From contig CM028132.1 in NCBI GenBank assembly GCA_016271365.2, positions 1,183,567,001 to 1,183,631,000 of the forward strand: DNA of 64,000 bases, read 5' to 3'. Source of the DNA: Neoceratodus forsteri. Taxonomy: Eukaryota; Chordata; Ceratodontiformes; Ceratodontidae. This document shows, one piece after another, positions 19,560 through 31,357 of the stretch (positions are counted from its first letter, which is position 1; each line of letters opens with the position of its first letter). The position numbers and the translations under genes are program-made. The notes beneath the pieces are model-generated. The model did no database searches. It was not told the origin of the DNA and saw only the letters and a program-made list of their open reading frames with translations.

Positions 19560-21800
19560 TTTTTCCCTATGCCATATCCCAGCCTCTCTTGAAGCTGCCC
19601 ACTGTCTTCAATGAGACCACCTCTTCTGGCAGCGCATTCCAAGTGTCCACCACCATCTCCATGAAGAAGTGTTTCCTGACCTCCCTCCTAAGCCTCCCCC
19701 CCAGCTTAAGTCTGTGCCTCCTCATGTTATGGTTGTCACTCAGCTTAAAGAGACCCTTCTTATCCACCTTATTATCCCTGTCAAGTACTTGAAGCTCCCA
19801 ATCATGTCCCTTCCCTCTCTTCTGTCCTCCAGGGAGTACATTTTCAGTGCCTTCAACCTCTCCTGGTATGCCTTACCCTGCTGACCTGCTGTCATCTTTG
19901 TAGCACTCCTCCAGACCTTCTCCAGCAGGTTAATGCCCTTTTTGAGGTATGGGCACTGGTACTGATTTCCATACTCTAGATGTGACCTCACCAGTGACCT
20001 GTACAAGGGCAGTATAATCTCCTCTCTCCTACTACTGATCCCCCTAGCTATGCATCCCAGCATCTTGTTTTGCCCTTGCTGCTGCTTTTTTGCACTGCAT
20101 GGAGTGTTTCAGGTCACTAGTGATTATCACTCCCAGGTCCTCCTCTGATGCAGATACCTGTACTCCACCCAGGTAGTTCTCCGTCCTGGGATTCTTGACT
20201 CCAGTGTGTATAACTTTGCATTTCTTGGCATTGAAGCCAAGCTGCCAGATCCTTGGTGTCATCCGTGAATAGGCACATTTTGCCCTTAATGTCATCCCCA
20301 ATGTCATTGATGAAGACATTGAACAACACTGGCCCCAGCACCAAGCCATGATGGACCCCACAGGTGACCTCTCTTGTGCCAGATAACACCCCCCACAGCC
20401 ACCCTCTGGGTTCTGTCCCTCAGCCAGTTTTCCACCCATCTGTCCATCTTATACCCAGCCCCGAGATCCGCCAACTTCCTCATCAACCTTTTGTGGGGCA
20501 TAGAGTCAAAGGCCTTGCTGAAATCCAGATAGAGGATGTCTACTGCTTGGTGCCTGTCTACTGTCTTAGTGACCCAGTCAAAGAAGTCGGTCAAATTCTT
20601 TTGACAGTATCCCCCCCCATGAACCCATGCTGCCTGGCATCCTGGAGACCAAACTCCTCTAGATATTCTGCCAACCTTTTCTTAAGTATTGTCTCCATGA
20701 GTTTGCACACAACTGAGATGAGACTAATTGGTCTGTAATTTCCAGGGATTGCTTTTGTGGAGGGGCACCACATGTGCTGTTGTCCAGTCCTGCAGTCCAA
20801 TGCCTGACTCCAGTGAACTATTAAATAGGCCTACCACTGGTCCTCCCAGCTCCTCAGCCAGTTCCCTTAGTACCCTTGGATGTACTCTGTCCTGGTGATT
20901 TGTCCACCTTCAATGCTAGCAGCCCCTTCCCCACTCTTTCCTCCTCTATCACAACATCTGTGTTTCACTCCCCCCCTTCTCCCTCCTGAAGGCACTGATC
21001 TGTCCTTCTCCCTGATGAAGACAGAACAGAAGTATTAATTTAGTGTGCCTGCTTTTTCCTCGTTATCCTCCACTCACTCTTGCCCTTTCTTGAGCCTAAC
21101 AATCCTGTCCTTCTTGTCCCTTTTCTCACTTATATAGTGAAAGAAGGCCTTCTTCCCCTTCTTAATTTCTTTAGCCGAGGACCAGGTAGGGTCAATGGCT
21201 GCTAATACAGGTTAGGAAACAGACTCGATGGGCCTAGCGATCCTTATCTGCTGGCAAGTTCTATGATTCTGTGTTTCAGCAATCTGCAGCTCCTTCTGTG
21301 CCTTAGCTTGCTTCCTTACTTGCCTCACTAGCCAACCTAAGGTAATTTTCTCTATCCACCTCTCTATTGATGTTCCTGAATTTTCTGTAGGATAACCTCT
21401 TTTCCCTTACTGACTGGGAGACTCCAGAACTGAACCAGCTGGGTGTTTTGGCCCTTGTGTTCTTCCCCTTAGCCTAACACACTCCTGTGTGGCAACCAGT
21501 TCCTTACTTGATGATGAACCACCTTTGGTCCACCCTCATATCTGCTCTGATGCACTTCACTCATCTTCCTGAAGTCCGCCCTCCTAAAATTCAAGATTTT
21601 GGTCTTAGTTGAGATGCTTTCCCTGCCCATATCCAACTGGAACCACACTGTGGAATGGTCCCTCCACCCAGGGGCTCCCTGACCATTATTTCCTGTACAT
21701 GCTCCCCATTTATGAGCACCAGATCAATAATTGCCTCTGCTCTTGTTGGTTCTGTGATGGCCTGAGTCAGGAACTCACTTTGCAGTCCTTCCTGGATCAC
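19560..21800 (-). pseudogene. CR1-D ORF2: endonuclease end, linker, RT and C-terminal region
   Basis: Minus strand from the right: EFLTQAITEPTRAEAIIDLV, LINGEHVQEIMVREPLGG (endonuclease C-terminus, about 21650-21790); linker about 21070-21400; NYRPISLISVVCKLMETILK (about 20690-20750); ILYLDFSKAFDSMPHKRLM (about 20480-20560); LGLVLGPVLFNVFINDIGDD and CLFTDDTKD (FADD altered to FTDD, about 20250-20350); LVRSHLEYGNQYQCP (about 19960-20010); KHFFMEMVVDTWNALPEEVV (about 19620-19690). Several frameshifts; one deletion follows the FTDD box. Confidence 0.8.
21185..21272 (+). repeat. CR1 3' terminus fragment (plus) inside CR1-D
   Basis: AAACAGACTCGATGGGCCTA and TTCTATGATTCTGTG form the classic CR1 3' end with its ATTCTATG-type terminal octamer. 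Its orientation is opposite to the host CR1-D. It splits the CR1-D linker. Confidence 0.7.
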
Positions 21801-21821
21801 CTGGAAAAAAGGATAGAAAAT

Positions 21822-21925
21822 CTTGTCCAAAGTTACATAATTAACCAGTGGCTGTGATGCAATTTTAACTTGTGACCTACTGTTTTATAGGTTAGTGGTC
21901 TTGCAGCTACCACCCAGCCCTCTTT
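21822..21925 (-). repeat. CORE/MIR-like SINE fragment right of CR1-D
   Basis: Begins CTTGTCCAAAGTTACATAAT and continues through AACTTGTGACCTACTG to TTAGTGGTCTTGCAGCTACC. Its reverse complement gives a tRNA-like head ('ggtagctgc...ctaacc'). It completes the SINE whose other part lies at 19290-19430. Confidence 0.6.
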
Positions 21926-22031
21926 AATACAATTATATGACAGTGCAGCTTACTGTAAACAAGAAGCAGCCCATCTCGCTGATTGGAGCAACATTTTTAT
22001 GAGAACCCCACTCAGTCCTATTTCTTTTTTT

Positions 22032-22567
22032 TTCTATTTACATTTTATTCTCTGCACGCACTAGGGGCAGTATATCTGTCTCGTACCACCAGCCCTGCAA
22101 GTCCAACCACCATCTGGCCAACCTCAAAACCCCCATGGATTGCTCCCTGTGGTGGGGCCAAAAGGGGAGCTCCCCCCCTCCCGAAGCACAATCCAAATCC
22201 AGGGAAGGCAGTGGCAGAGGACCGGCGAGACATGAGGGTTGAGGCATGATGGAGCCCCTGGCTGCCATTTTCCTCTTTTGGTGTCCTCCCACCCCTCTGA
22301 CATTTAACATGAGTGCACGTGTGTGGGGGCACCTGCACACCACGCCCACTGGCTGTTTGCCGTCCCATCCTGCATCACCCCCAGCCCCTACCAGATGGCG
22401 ATAGACAAGCGGGATGACAGTCCCTCCCTCCCTCCCAAGAGAAGAGGGCAGTCCTCCGGATGCTCAATCCTCTCTCACCCCTGCCATGCCCTGGCAGCCC
22501 GGCTCATTCCCCAACCCGCCGCCATGAAGCGCAGTGTGGCATCCAGCACCACTGGGCTGGCGAATTC
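22032..22567 (-). mobile_element. tRNA-Leu-like SINE, copy d (minus)
   Basis: About 536 bp between 19-bp duplications at 22013-22031 and 22568-22586 (CAGTCCTATTTCTTTTTTT). On the minus strand it starts GCCAGCCCAGTGGTGCTGGA (head shortened), has GATTGAGCATCCGGAGGACT in the body, and ends GAATAAAATGTAAATAG plus A-run. It inserted at the junction between the L1 tail at 22581 and its target duplication. Confidence 0.85.
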
Positions 22568-22580
22568 CAGTCCTATTTCT

Positions 22581-23882
22581 TTTTTTATTTCTTTATTTTT
22601 ATTAGTTATTTTCACACACACATGCAGCATTTGTACATTGTACAGTGCAATCACAGGATACAACTGTATAGACATTTTATGGATTAACAGCCGGAGTCAT
22701 TAGAAGTTATGGTACTCCCCCCAGAACACATGACCCTTAGTTAGATAGAAATGCCGTAAAATACATTCACGGAACAAAAGCTGGATCTATCCCTGAGTAG
22801 TAAAGTATCCAACCCTGACACTTAAGTCTAAATCTCTGTAGACGGTCTTGAAGTGTTGCCATAAGGCTTTCTATCTGGTAGATTTTCCAGCATAGTGGAT
22901 CTCCAATCTTGAATGGAAGGGATTTGTGGGGACATGATTTTCTGGTGATGGCCTTCTTGGCCACCATAAGAAATATGGGCAGCAGTGTTTTGGTCCATTG
23001 GGGAGAGCGGTCTGGATATACCGAGAACAGTATAATCTCCTCTGTTAATTCTACTGATTCCCTAAGCAGTTAGACAGCTCCAAATGAAGTTCACACCAAA
23101 AAGGCATGAGGAGGGGGGCAGTGCCATAAAACATGGCCCAAATCTACCAGACAACATCCACATTGTCTCCGGCAGTGGCCATATGTTAGGATCGCTGGTG
23201 CTTGAAAATTTCTGGATCGAATTTTCCAGGAAAACTCCTACCAAAAAGAGGAGGAGGTCACCCTAATAGCTGGCAGAGTCTCGGCAATCCAGTCTGAAAA
23301 TTGTACCTCAGAAGCTAGATCCCTATTCCATTTATCTAGAACTGACTTTGTCGAATCTCCCAGTAAGTCTCTTAATGCCTTATATATGTTTCCTATAAGG
23401 TGATCACACTGATTCCCCCTAATAGAGTCAATGAAAATTTTTAGCAAGGGTGGAGTTGGAGTAGGGAGTTTAGCGGCTAATGTCTGATGGCGGAGTATAT
23501 AATTCCTCACTTGGAGGTGTCTAAAAAAGTCTGTGCCTTGAAGCCCATATTGGATCTTGAGCTTATCAAAAGGTAGAACCCCTCTCTCGTCCAGAAACTG
23601 GAACAAGTGCGATAAACCTGATTTGCGCCAATGGGAGAAGGCTAGATCCCTATGAGAAGGTTGAAAAAGGTAATCTTTGGAAATTATTTTACAATAATCA
23701 TATATTGGTTTTATTTCTGGCTTATTTCTTGATCTGTACCACACTTGGAGAGTCCCGGATGTGATCTGTGTGAAATGCCTCACAGCCAGGTGTATTATCG
23801 ATGGAGGAAAAGAGAAGAGCAGATATATCATTTAAAATAAACTCCAGGGATTTTCAGGGTGCCGAGAAGCTATCAGAACTCG
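22581..23882 (-). mobile_element. 5'-truncated L1-like LINE fragment (minus)
   Basis: Flanked by GTCCTATTTCT at 22570-22580 and 23883-23893. The A-rich tail is at the left. Minus-strand ORF 23238-23831 matches the post-RT region of L1-clade ORF2 (IQYGLQGTDFFRHLQVRNYI, then STKSVLDKWNRDL). A degraded Cys/His knuckle (LGHVLWHCP) follows near 23120. It is a different subfamily from the full-length element at 25-31 kb. Confidence 0.8.
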
Positions 23883-23893
23883 GTCCTATTTCT

Positions 23894-25044
23894 AATTATT
23901 CAAATTCAGTGCATTAAGATGATTTTCCAGTTATCTATGAACCACTGACAGGTGCAGAACTCAAATCATATTCCAAAAAAAATGTTACGTTTTGGGGCAT
24001 TCCATTTTTTATTTCTATATGCAGAAAATCAAGTTCTTTGCCTCTTGGAGTTCATCTGTTCTTGCTGTTTTTCTTGCTGTGAAGTCATAATCCTCTGGTG
24101 TGACATCACAGTCTGTTGCCATGGAAATTATTCTGCTGTCACAGGTTGAGAACTGTAACTTCAAGGTGGGAAGTTCAGCTGGAAGAGATGAGTTCTAAAG
24201 TAATAAGATCCTGTTTTCATGCAAAATGCTTTCAAAAAATCAAAATACCAGTGACGCTGAGAGGCGTCATCTCAGCCAGGCTACCATGTGTAAATAAATT
24301 GCTTGTAAATCACTTTCAGATATAGTATATGAAAGTGCTATATAAATGCAAATTCTATATTATTCTGTATTTCACACTCTACAAGCATTTAATGCTACTG
24401 AGCAGTGCTTAGCTATTCTCACTTGGCCGTAATTTCTTCAGTCTCCTCAATGCTTTCCTTCAAAGTTATGCTCCATTACATCTTCTTGATTGTGCGATCC
24501 TTCTGGGTTTCAGTTTGTTTGATCAGCAACAGTAAATAAGCTTGTCTAATCACTAAACGAGCCAAAGGACTTAGCAATCGGGCTTGGAACAAGAAAACAC
24601 AAAGAAAAGCTAACTCTGTGCAGTGCTTGATTATGTTTTAAATAAAAACTAGTGCAAATGTGTAGAACGCAAACCCATTGTGTCAGACTCCCAACACAAG
24701 AGGACCCACTGGCGTGCAGCATTTCACGCCTGCCGCTCCTGGTGCTTTGTCTCTTAGTTCTGTCCTGGGATTTGTAGCATCACACCAGGCAAATGGTCCT
24801 TCCCCTTCAGCTGCGTAATCATTGGTCACAGAGGAACAAGGGAGTATTTTGCAATGCACAGAACTCCTGTTATAAAACGTCCAGACCAATATACAGTATG
24901 AGACACCCATTACAGTTGGCATGATATGCAGGAGATACAGTCAAACACAGAGACAATTTGCAACAAGGGCAACCTGTAGAATATAGAAACAGTACAATAA
25001 GACAGATGATTTCCAATTTGTTTGTTTTTTGTCAATCTCTCCAA
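23894..25044. other. No gene recognised; L2-like SINE tail near 24300-24355; repeat-poor 24360-24960
   Basis: 24290-24355 (GAAAGTGCTATATAAATGCAA) resembles the L2-type 3' tail shared by some vertebrate SINEs, so 24100-24355 may be an old SINE. From 24360 to about 24960 there is little repeat character and many short A/T motifs, with an inverted CCAAT box at about 24830 (ATCATTGGTCA). No exon or splice evidence was found. Confidence 0.4.
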
Positions 25045-25521
25045 GGAGTATTCATGAATCCCTTTTTTTAATACTCTTTTATTGATAATTCATGTACAAG
25101 ATATAAAGCATACACTATACACCACATTCCATCTTTCAATTTCAAAGGCTTCATGCCTGTTCTGCTCTTGTTACATAGTGACATAAAGTAGCTTTTATAG
25201 ATTAACAAATTATGTAGTCATTTAAGTTCAGACTTAAGCATTAATAACTATAAAAGAGCTTGTAATTTAACATAAGTAAAAACCTAAACTAGACAACTCT
25301 AGACTACCCATATATCTTTCCTTATATCGTCTCTTCAGGTTTACATCTAGATAAATATTTTAAGTAATCAAAGTATAATACTGTCCGATCATATTTTATT
25401 TTATACATGGGGTTTAACTTTTTAGCATAAACTTAATTTAATTTGGCATAACTCCTTGTATATATGACTCACCCTTATTATTAAGACATATGTCTATGCT
25501 CTATCCTGTTAATCCATTCTC

Positions 25522-28500
25522 CTAGTGGCTTTTATCCAGTGAGGAGGACAGTTCCCATCTATTCCAGATATTATTGAACTGTTCCTCTCTTTGATTTATT
25601 TTCCATGTTATTCTCTCTGATATTTGTATTTGGATTACAATATCCATCCATTCTACTCTATCTGGGGGATTCTCCTGCAACCATCTTCTCGTTATAGCTT
25701 TTAAGGCGGCATCTACCAGAATATGCCAGAGTTGTTTCTCATCCCTTCCGTTCAGTTCCCTAGGGGGCAGCCCGAGCACTAAATGTTCAGGACCCAGTTT
25801 TGTATGGAACATAAATACTGTCTGTAATTTATCTGTCACTTGCACCCAGAAAGAGGTCAACTTGGGGCAATGCCAAAAAACATGGGCCTGTGTGGATCTG
25901 TCTGCCCCACACCTTCTCCAACAAGATGTGGGAGACCACCTATCATAATGAGTCGCCTGCACAGGTGTCAAGAAGTACCTAAGTCTAACTTGCCAACAGA
26001 ACTGTCTCCAATTTGGGAAGGAGGTAGTTGCCCATGTGTATCTCAATACTTTAGTCCATTCCTTGTCAGTGAGGATAATGTTCAGGTCATTCTCCCACTT
26101 TTTCAAAATGGGCAAGGTGGACACTGAGGCTCCTGTGACATGTGCTTTATATAGTAGGGTAATTGCTTTCTCACCATGTGTTGTATTCCAGATATCCCTA
26201 AAAGGAATGCATATTTTCTCAGCCTCCTCTGTCTTTGCCTCCTGCTTTTGCAGCTCTTTAATGTAATTTCTAATTTGGTAAAATCTCAATGTATCTATAT
26301 GTACCCAGCCAAAAACATTATGGGCCTGTTGAAAGGCGATGATCTGTGTACCCTGTACTATTTGATATGAAGATGTAATCCCTCTTGTTGCTTGTTTCAT
26401 AAACCACTTGTCTTGTGTTGCTGGGGAAAACTTAGGATCATATATCCACTACCGAAACAGCCACATGAGTTTTTGTATTTTTTCTCCCCTGGTGCCTCTT
26501 CTCCAGCCCTCTAATACTGTCTTGGTACCTAAAAAATATGTATGGCAAGTAAATGTAATTTTAGGCTGAAAAATTAAGGCCATCAACAGGGGATTTGTTT
26601 GGTCTAGCATATCTATTCTTTTCCATAGTGTATCATAATTTCTATTTCCCCACAGCAAAGCTATTCATATCTGAGAGGATACCCAATATCCAGCCAAGTC
26701 AGGGAAAGCCATACCCCCTTCCCCCTTTGGTAGGTATAGTATTTTTTTTTTTAACTCTAGGCTGTGTTTTTCCCCATGCAAAGAAAAGGAAAACTTGTTG
26801 CCAGTTTGCTAGTACTGATTGTGGGACACACTGGAACACATGTAAGAGTCGAGGTAATGGGTTCATTTTCAAGGCCTGAACCTTTGCACCAAATGTCAAA
26901 GGTAGAAGTTTCCATCTTAATATGTTTTTTTTTTTTTAATTGTGTGATTAGGAGTGGGTAGTTTAGATTATATAGTTTGTCCGAAATTCGCCCTATGAGA
27001 ACCCCCAAATATCTCAGGCTAATGAGGTCCCATTTCATGGGGTACCTCCCTCAAAGTGTTGATGTAGGGCTATAAAGGAGACACGGTGTTTCTGTTTTCT
27101 TTATTTAATGTAGACCCAGATATCACTGAGAACACATGCAGCTGCCTCATCAGTTGTGGTAAGGAGTCTTCGGGTGTGGACATGTATACCAGAACATCAT
27201 CGGCATACAAGGCCACTTTATTCTCCCCATCCTTCACCTGTATTCTGTGTATCTGAGGAGTCTGTTGAATACTCTCCGCCAAAGGCTCAATGTACAGAGG
27301 GAAAAGGAGTGGTGAGAGGGGACAACCCTGTCTTGTACCCCTCTCCAAAGTAAACCCTGTAGAGATATGCCCATTTGCTCATACATATCCCATGGGTCTC
27401 TTTTATATAGCTTAAATAAGTTTGTGGTAAAGTCTTCCGGGAGAGCAAACCTGGAAAGGACCCTCCTCAAAAAAGACCATGAGACTTTATCAAAAGCCTT
27501 TTCTGCATCTAGACTCATGAGTAAGGATTGTACTTTATAATGGTTAATATGGTCTACTCTATGTATAGTTCTTCTAAGATTGTCCTGGGCCTGTCTGCCT
27601 GGGACAAATCCCATTTGATCTAGGTGAATCAAAGATTGTATGATTTCTTGACGGGCAACTATAGATGTATATAAGTTATAGTCATTGTTTAGTAGGGATA
27701 TGGGTCGGTAAGCTGGGCATTTGGAGGGGTCCTTTCCGGGCTTGGGAATCACCAAAATGACAGCTTGCGCCCAGGAAGGGGTTGGTTCCCCTTCTCCCTC
27801 AAAAACTTCTTGCATCGTTTTGAACAAAAGAGGTTGCACTAGTTCTGTAAAAGTTTTGTAAAACTCGGCTGCAAGGCTGTCATGGCCTGGACATTTTCCT
27901 GTTTTCATTTTCCCTATTTCTGTTTTAAGCTCATGACATGTGAGGGGTTTAGTAAGGTTTATTCTCTGCTGTTCTGTAAGTGTCGGGAGTGTTATTTTCT
28001 CTATAAAGTCTTCTGTCAGGGTATCTGGGGTAGAAGGACCAGCCTTATATAATTTAGCATAATATTCTCGGAAAGCTTCCACAATGTCCTTTGTTTTTGT
28101 CAAGACCTGACCCGTATTTGAGTGCATGAGTTGGCTGGCCATAGCATTGGCTCTTTGTGCTCGTAATCTGTCAGCCAGTAACTTTAATGAGCGGCACAAT
28201 ATATAAAAGCTCTGCCTCATAAAAGAGTTTTTTCTCCACCTGGTAATCAAACAGATTCCCTAATTGTTTTTTAAGGGTATTTAATTCCTTGTGTCTGTCC
28301 CTATTATACTGTTTCTTTTGTTCTTCTAATAATTTTATTTTATTCTCTAAGTTTAATTTGTTCGCTTCTCTGTCTCCTTTTTTTTTTTTGCTGATATTTC
28401 GATAAACTTTCCCCTTAGGATTGCCACAGTACACTCGCTATAACTTCTGGGGTGGTGTTTTCTTCTAAGTATCACTCATATGTGTCTTTTATTATTTTCT

Positions 28501-29277
28501 GGGTCTCTTCCTCTTTCAGCAGGGATACATTAAGCCTCCAAATTGTGTTTTTTTTTTAAAGTCTCCTAAGTCCATTAAAAGTCCATGGTCAGATAAGACC
28601 TTGTCTCCTATCCAGGTTGAATCCATTCGCTGCATATCTTCTCTATGTAAGAGGTAATAATGAAGTCTAGAATATGTCTTGTGAGGATTCGAGAAATATG
28701 TGTAGTCTCTTCTGGTCTTATGCAGCTGCCGCCAACATCTATCATCACTAATTCCACTAGGAGCTTATGTAACTTTTTAGCTATTCGATTTGAATGTCTC
28801 AAGGCCTTAGATGTGGTGTCCAGGATGGGGTTAAACACCAGGTTAAAGTCCCCCCCCCCACAAAGCAGCATTCCCTCCACCCAGTTCTGTAACTTTAACA
28901 AGAACACTTTATAATCATTATATTCAGAGCCTAGGGGGAAGTACACTGATGCCAGGGTAATCTTCTGAACCCTGCACAAGCCCTTCAACATTACATATCT
29001 GCCCTGCTTGTCAATCCAGCTGTCCTCCTTTTGGAATTGTGCCCCCTTCGAGACCAGCACTGCAGTCCCCCATCGCTTCCCTTTTTTATAAGTAGATGCC
29101 ACCACCTCCTCAAACCCCATCCTGACAATCTCTCCTTCACTTCGTGGAGAGATGTGTTTCGCATAAGGTGAAAGCTGCTTTTGTTTTTTTAATACACGCC
29201 AATACTTTACTCCTTTTAACAGGGTTATTTAGCCCATGGACATTGTAAGAGCAGATCAACGTGTTTTTGTTAGTCAT
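25522..29277 (-). pseudogene. L1-like ORF2: APE endonuclease, RT, C-terminal zinc knuckle
   Basis: The ATG at 29277 opens with ICSYNVHGLNNPVKRSKVL and FTLCETHLS, typical of an APE N-terminus. Then come GFEEVVASTYKKGKRWGTAV, the catalytic block GGGDFNLVFNPILD (about 28840) and the endonuclease end LTRHILDFI (about 28670). A Lys-rich coiled-coil linker lies at 28171-28434. RT: KTGKCPGHDSLAAEFYKTF, YRPISLLNNDYNLYTSIVAR, SLDAEKAFDKVSW (27234-28250), then [13 protein letters not shown] and [12 protein letters not shown] (27180-27340). The C-terminus 25522-26400 has CWRRCGADRSTQAHVFWHC, the L1 Cys-His knuckle. The YADD and GDFN residues are intact. Breaks near 28610, 28440, 27340, 27060 and 26450. 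Confidence 0.9.
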
Positions 29278-30374
29278 TTTACTGGGTAGAAAGATGTTGT
29301 TCTGCTCTCACATTTAACTATTTCTCTAATAAATCCACTGTTTTTGGATTAAAAGTCAGTCATTTTCACGGTCATTGCATTGTAAGACGGTATGGGCTGA
29401 GGTTTCACTGCTATTTAGTAGTCTTTAACCTATAAACCAAGTAAACTTCAATCAAACCATAACCATTTGGAACTCCCTTAGCCAACCAGGCCATTCAGAG
29501 CTCCCAGAAACTAGATTATTCACAGGGTAGGAGACCCTACTGTTCAGGTTTCTATTCTTAGCGAGACCCCCCCTTCCTTGCCGGGGTGTCACTAAGTTGG
29601 GGTATGAGTATTTCTCCTCAGACAGAGGATCTCTTCCCCCTGAGCTGTATGTTCTTTCTAAAATCAGCTCTTATATAGCTGACAATACGTCACAGACCTT
29701 TACAATAATATAATTCGTTCACTTTCTCTTCCGGCCTCCCAACCCCCCGACCCCTTCATTTGTTTATGAATGTCTTATGCTCTATTTCCACAATAAGCTT
29801 TTATCCTAAATGACAGATTACCTTTGCCATGTAATTCAAAATACAAATAAAAAGCAATAAGTCAGATTAAACTTTTCAACCTTTCTCCTAACTCATTTTA
29901 GTCTCAGATAAGTAGTCCCCTCTCCTCTTGCTAAGGAAGTTTTCGAGCAAGGAGAGCAGTAACTCATACATCGAGGAGCATAAACATGTCCCTTAGGGAG
30001 AATTTCTCTCCTATAAGCCCTTTATGAAACCAGCAGTGCATGTCCATGACAAGTTCTGAGACTAGATATTCTACAATACTGTAGTATTTATAGTACATTT
30101 GTCGCAGATCAAAGAGGGACTAATTAAACAAAATTGTGTATTCGCGTCTCCCCCCCCCCACCACCACCACAGGACCATGAGCCTCTCTCAGTAACCGGAG
30201 CTCTCAAAACTCTTTAGCAAGGCAGATCCAAGGGGAGCGTTTATTTTTCAGTACCTTTACTTTCTGGCTTAAATTCAGACTTCCTCTCCGTTCTAGATGA
30301 TGGCTTGGCCTCGCTTGTCCCCAGATTGAAGTAGTGTGTTGCTACGTGATCTCGCTGCTTCTTTTGCACTCAAT
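29278..30374 (-). other. 1.1-kb spacer between the two ORFs of the full-length L1
   Basis: Non-coding in all frames as far as I can read. AT-rich with an imperfect (CCACCA)n run near 30150-30175. Typical L1 inter-ORF spacers are much shorter, so this one is long for the clade. No inserted element with duplications was found in it. Confidence 0.5.
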
Positions 30375-31357
30375 CTAGCAGCTCCCCCCACCTTCCTCTG
30401 ACGTGCCACTGCTTGCCAGTCCAGGTGGAATCGACTTCCTGCAGCTCTTCATTCTATAGGCAATTCGGCGATCTGCATTCCTCTTTTTATCATGTCTTGT
30501 TTTGCTTCTTGGGCTGATGTGTATATTACAGAACCTGTCTCCCAGATAACTCTCAGTCATGCTGGAAAGGGGTTTTGAAATTTGATGTTTTGTTCCCGAA
30601 GTACTCTCAAAATGGGGGCATATCGTTGTCTGGCACCCTGTATCTCTGGTGGATAATCCTGATCAAGCATTAATTTGGAATCCAGGTATTTCAATGTTTT
30701 TTGGGACCAAGCTCGGCGCAGTGTGTCCTCCTTGACTTTGTAACTTGCACACTTTATAACTATAGATCTGGGACACGCCTCTGGGTCAGTCGGTTTCTTT
30801 ACCAGCAAGCGGTGTGCTCTTTCAATTCGTAGAGTGTATGTTGAGGGGAGGTTCAGTACATCTCTGAGAAAATTTTCTGTGAATTCTGCCATCGGGTATG
30901 TTTCCGCCTCTTCCTTTAAGCCATAGATTCTCAGATTATCTCTTTCAGATCTACTTTCCAGATCCAGAGTTTTGGTATATAGCTCTACTGTTTGCTGCAG
31001 GAGTCGCTCCAGGACACTTCTCAGCTGCTGCATGTGATCTTCCGTGGTTGCTACTCATTCCTCCATTTGATCTATGCAGGCTTCTAATTTTGTAAGTTTC
31101 TCTAAAATACTTTTGAATTCCTTCCGATTTTCTGCCCTGGAGCCTTGTATTTCACTGAGCAAGGTTTCGAATCTATTGCGCGACAGATGTTCCAGCTCTC
31201 CATCCGTATCGTGCTCAGAGCCCCTGTTTCTGGATGGGGATCTGCTTCTCTCTCTAGGGCCTCGGCCTCTACTCAATCTGTCGGCATCCTTGAACACAAA
31301 CCCTTTTTAAGGAGTCATTTTCAAGCCCCTCTTGCTCTTCGGACCACCACTCGCCAT
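30375..31357 (-). pseudogene. L1-like ORF1 (RNA-binding chaperone)
   Basis: Starts MASGGPKSKRGLKMTP at 31357, then a stop. It resumes with FKDADRLSRGRGPRERSRSP (Arg/Ser-rich N-terminus), a coiled coil (ENRKEFKSILEKLTKLEACI), an RRM-like domain opening with SRSERDNLRIYGLKEEAE (about 30900-30950) and a C-terminal domain ending QNIKFQNPFPA (30557). After another stop the CTD continues in frame (GSVIYTSAQEAKQDM) to 30375. This is the canonical L1 ORF1p layout: trimerising coiled coil, RRM, CTD. Two or three stops inactivate it. Confidence 0.85.

Larger units (their letters stand above)
19431..21821 (-). mobile_element. CR1 LINE copy D (minus), 5'-truncated
   Basis: Contains the 3' region, C-terminus, RT, linker and the end of the endonuclease, with a small plus-strand CR1 3' end inserted at about 21185-21272. 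It is flanked by two versions of the same 44-bp CORE-SINE segment. ORF1 and most of the endonuclease are absent. Confidence 0.85.

Noticed and set aside
24760..24850. Promoter of a host gene
   Set aside because: Only weak motif words; no exon, CpG island or transcript signal follows.
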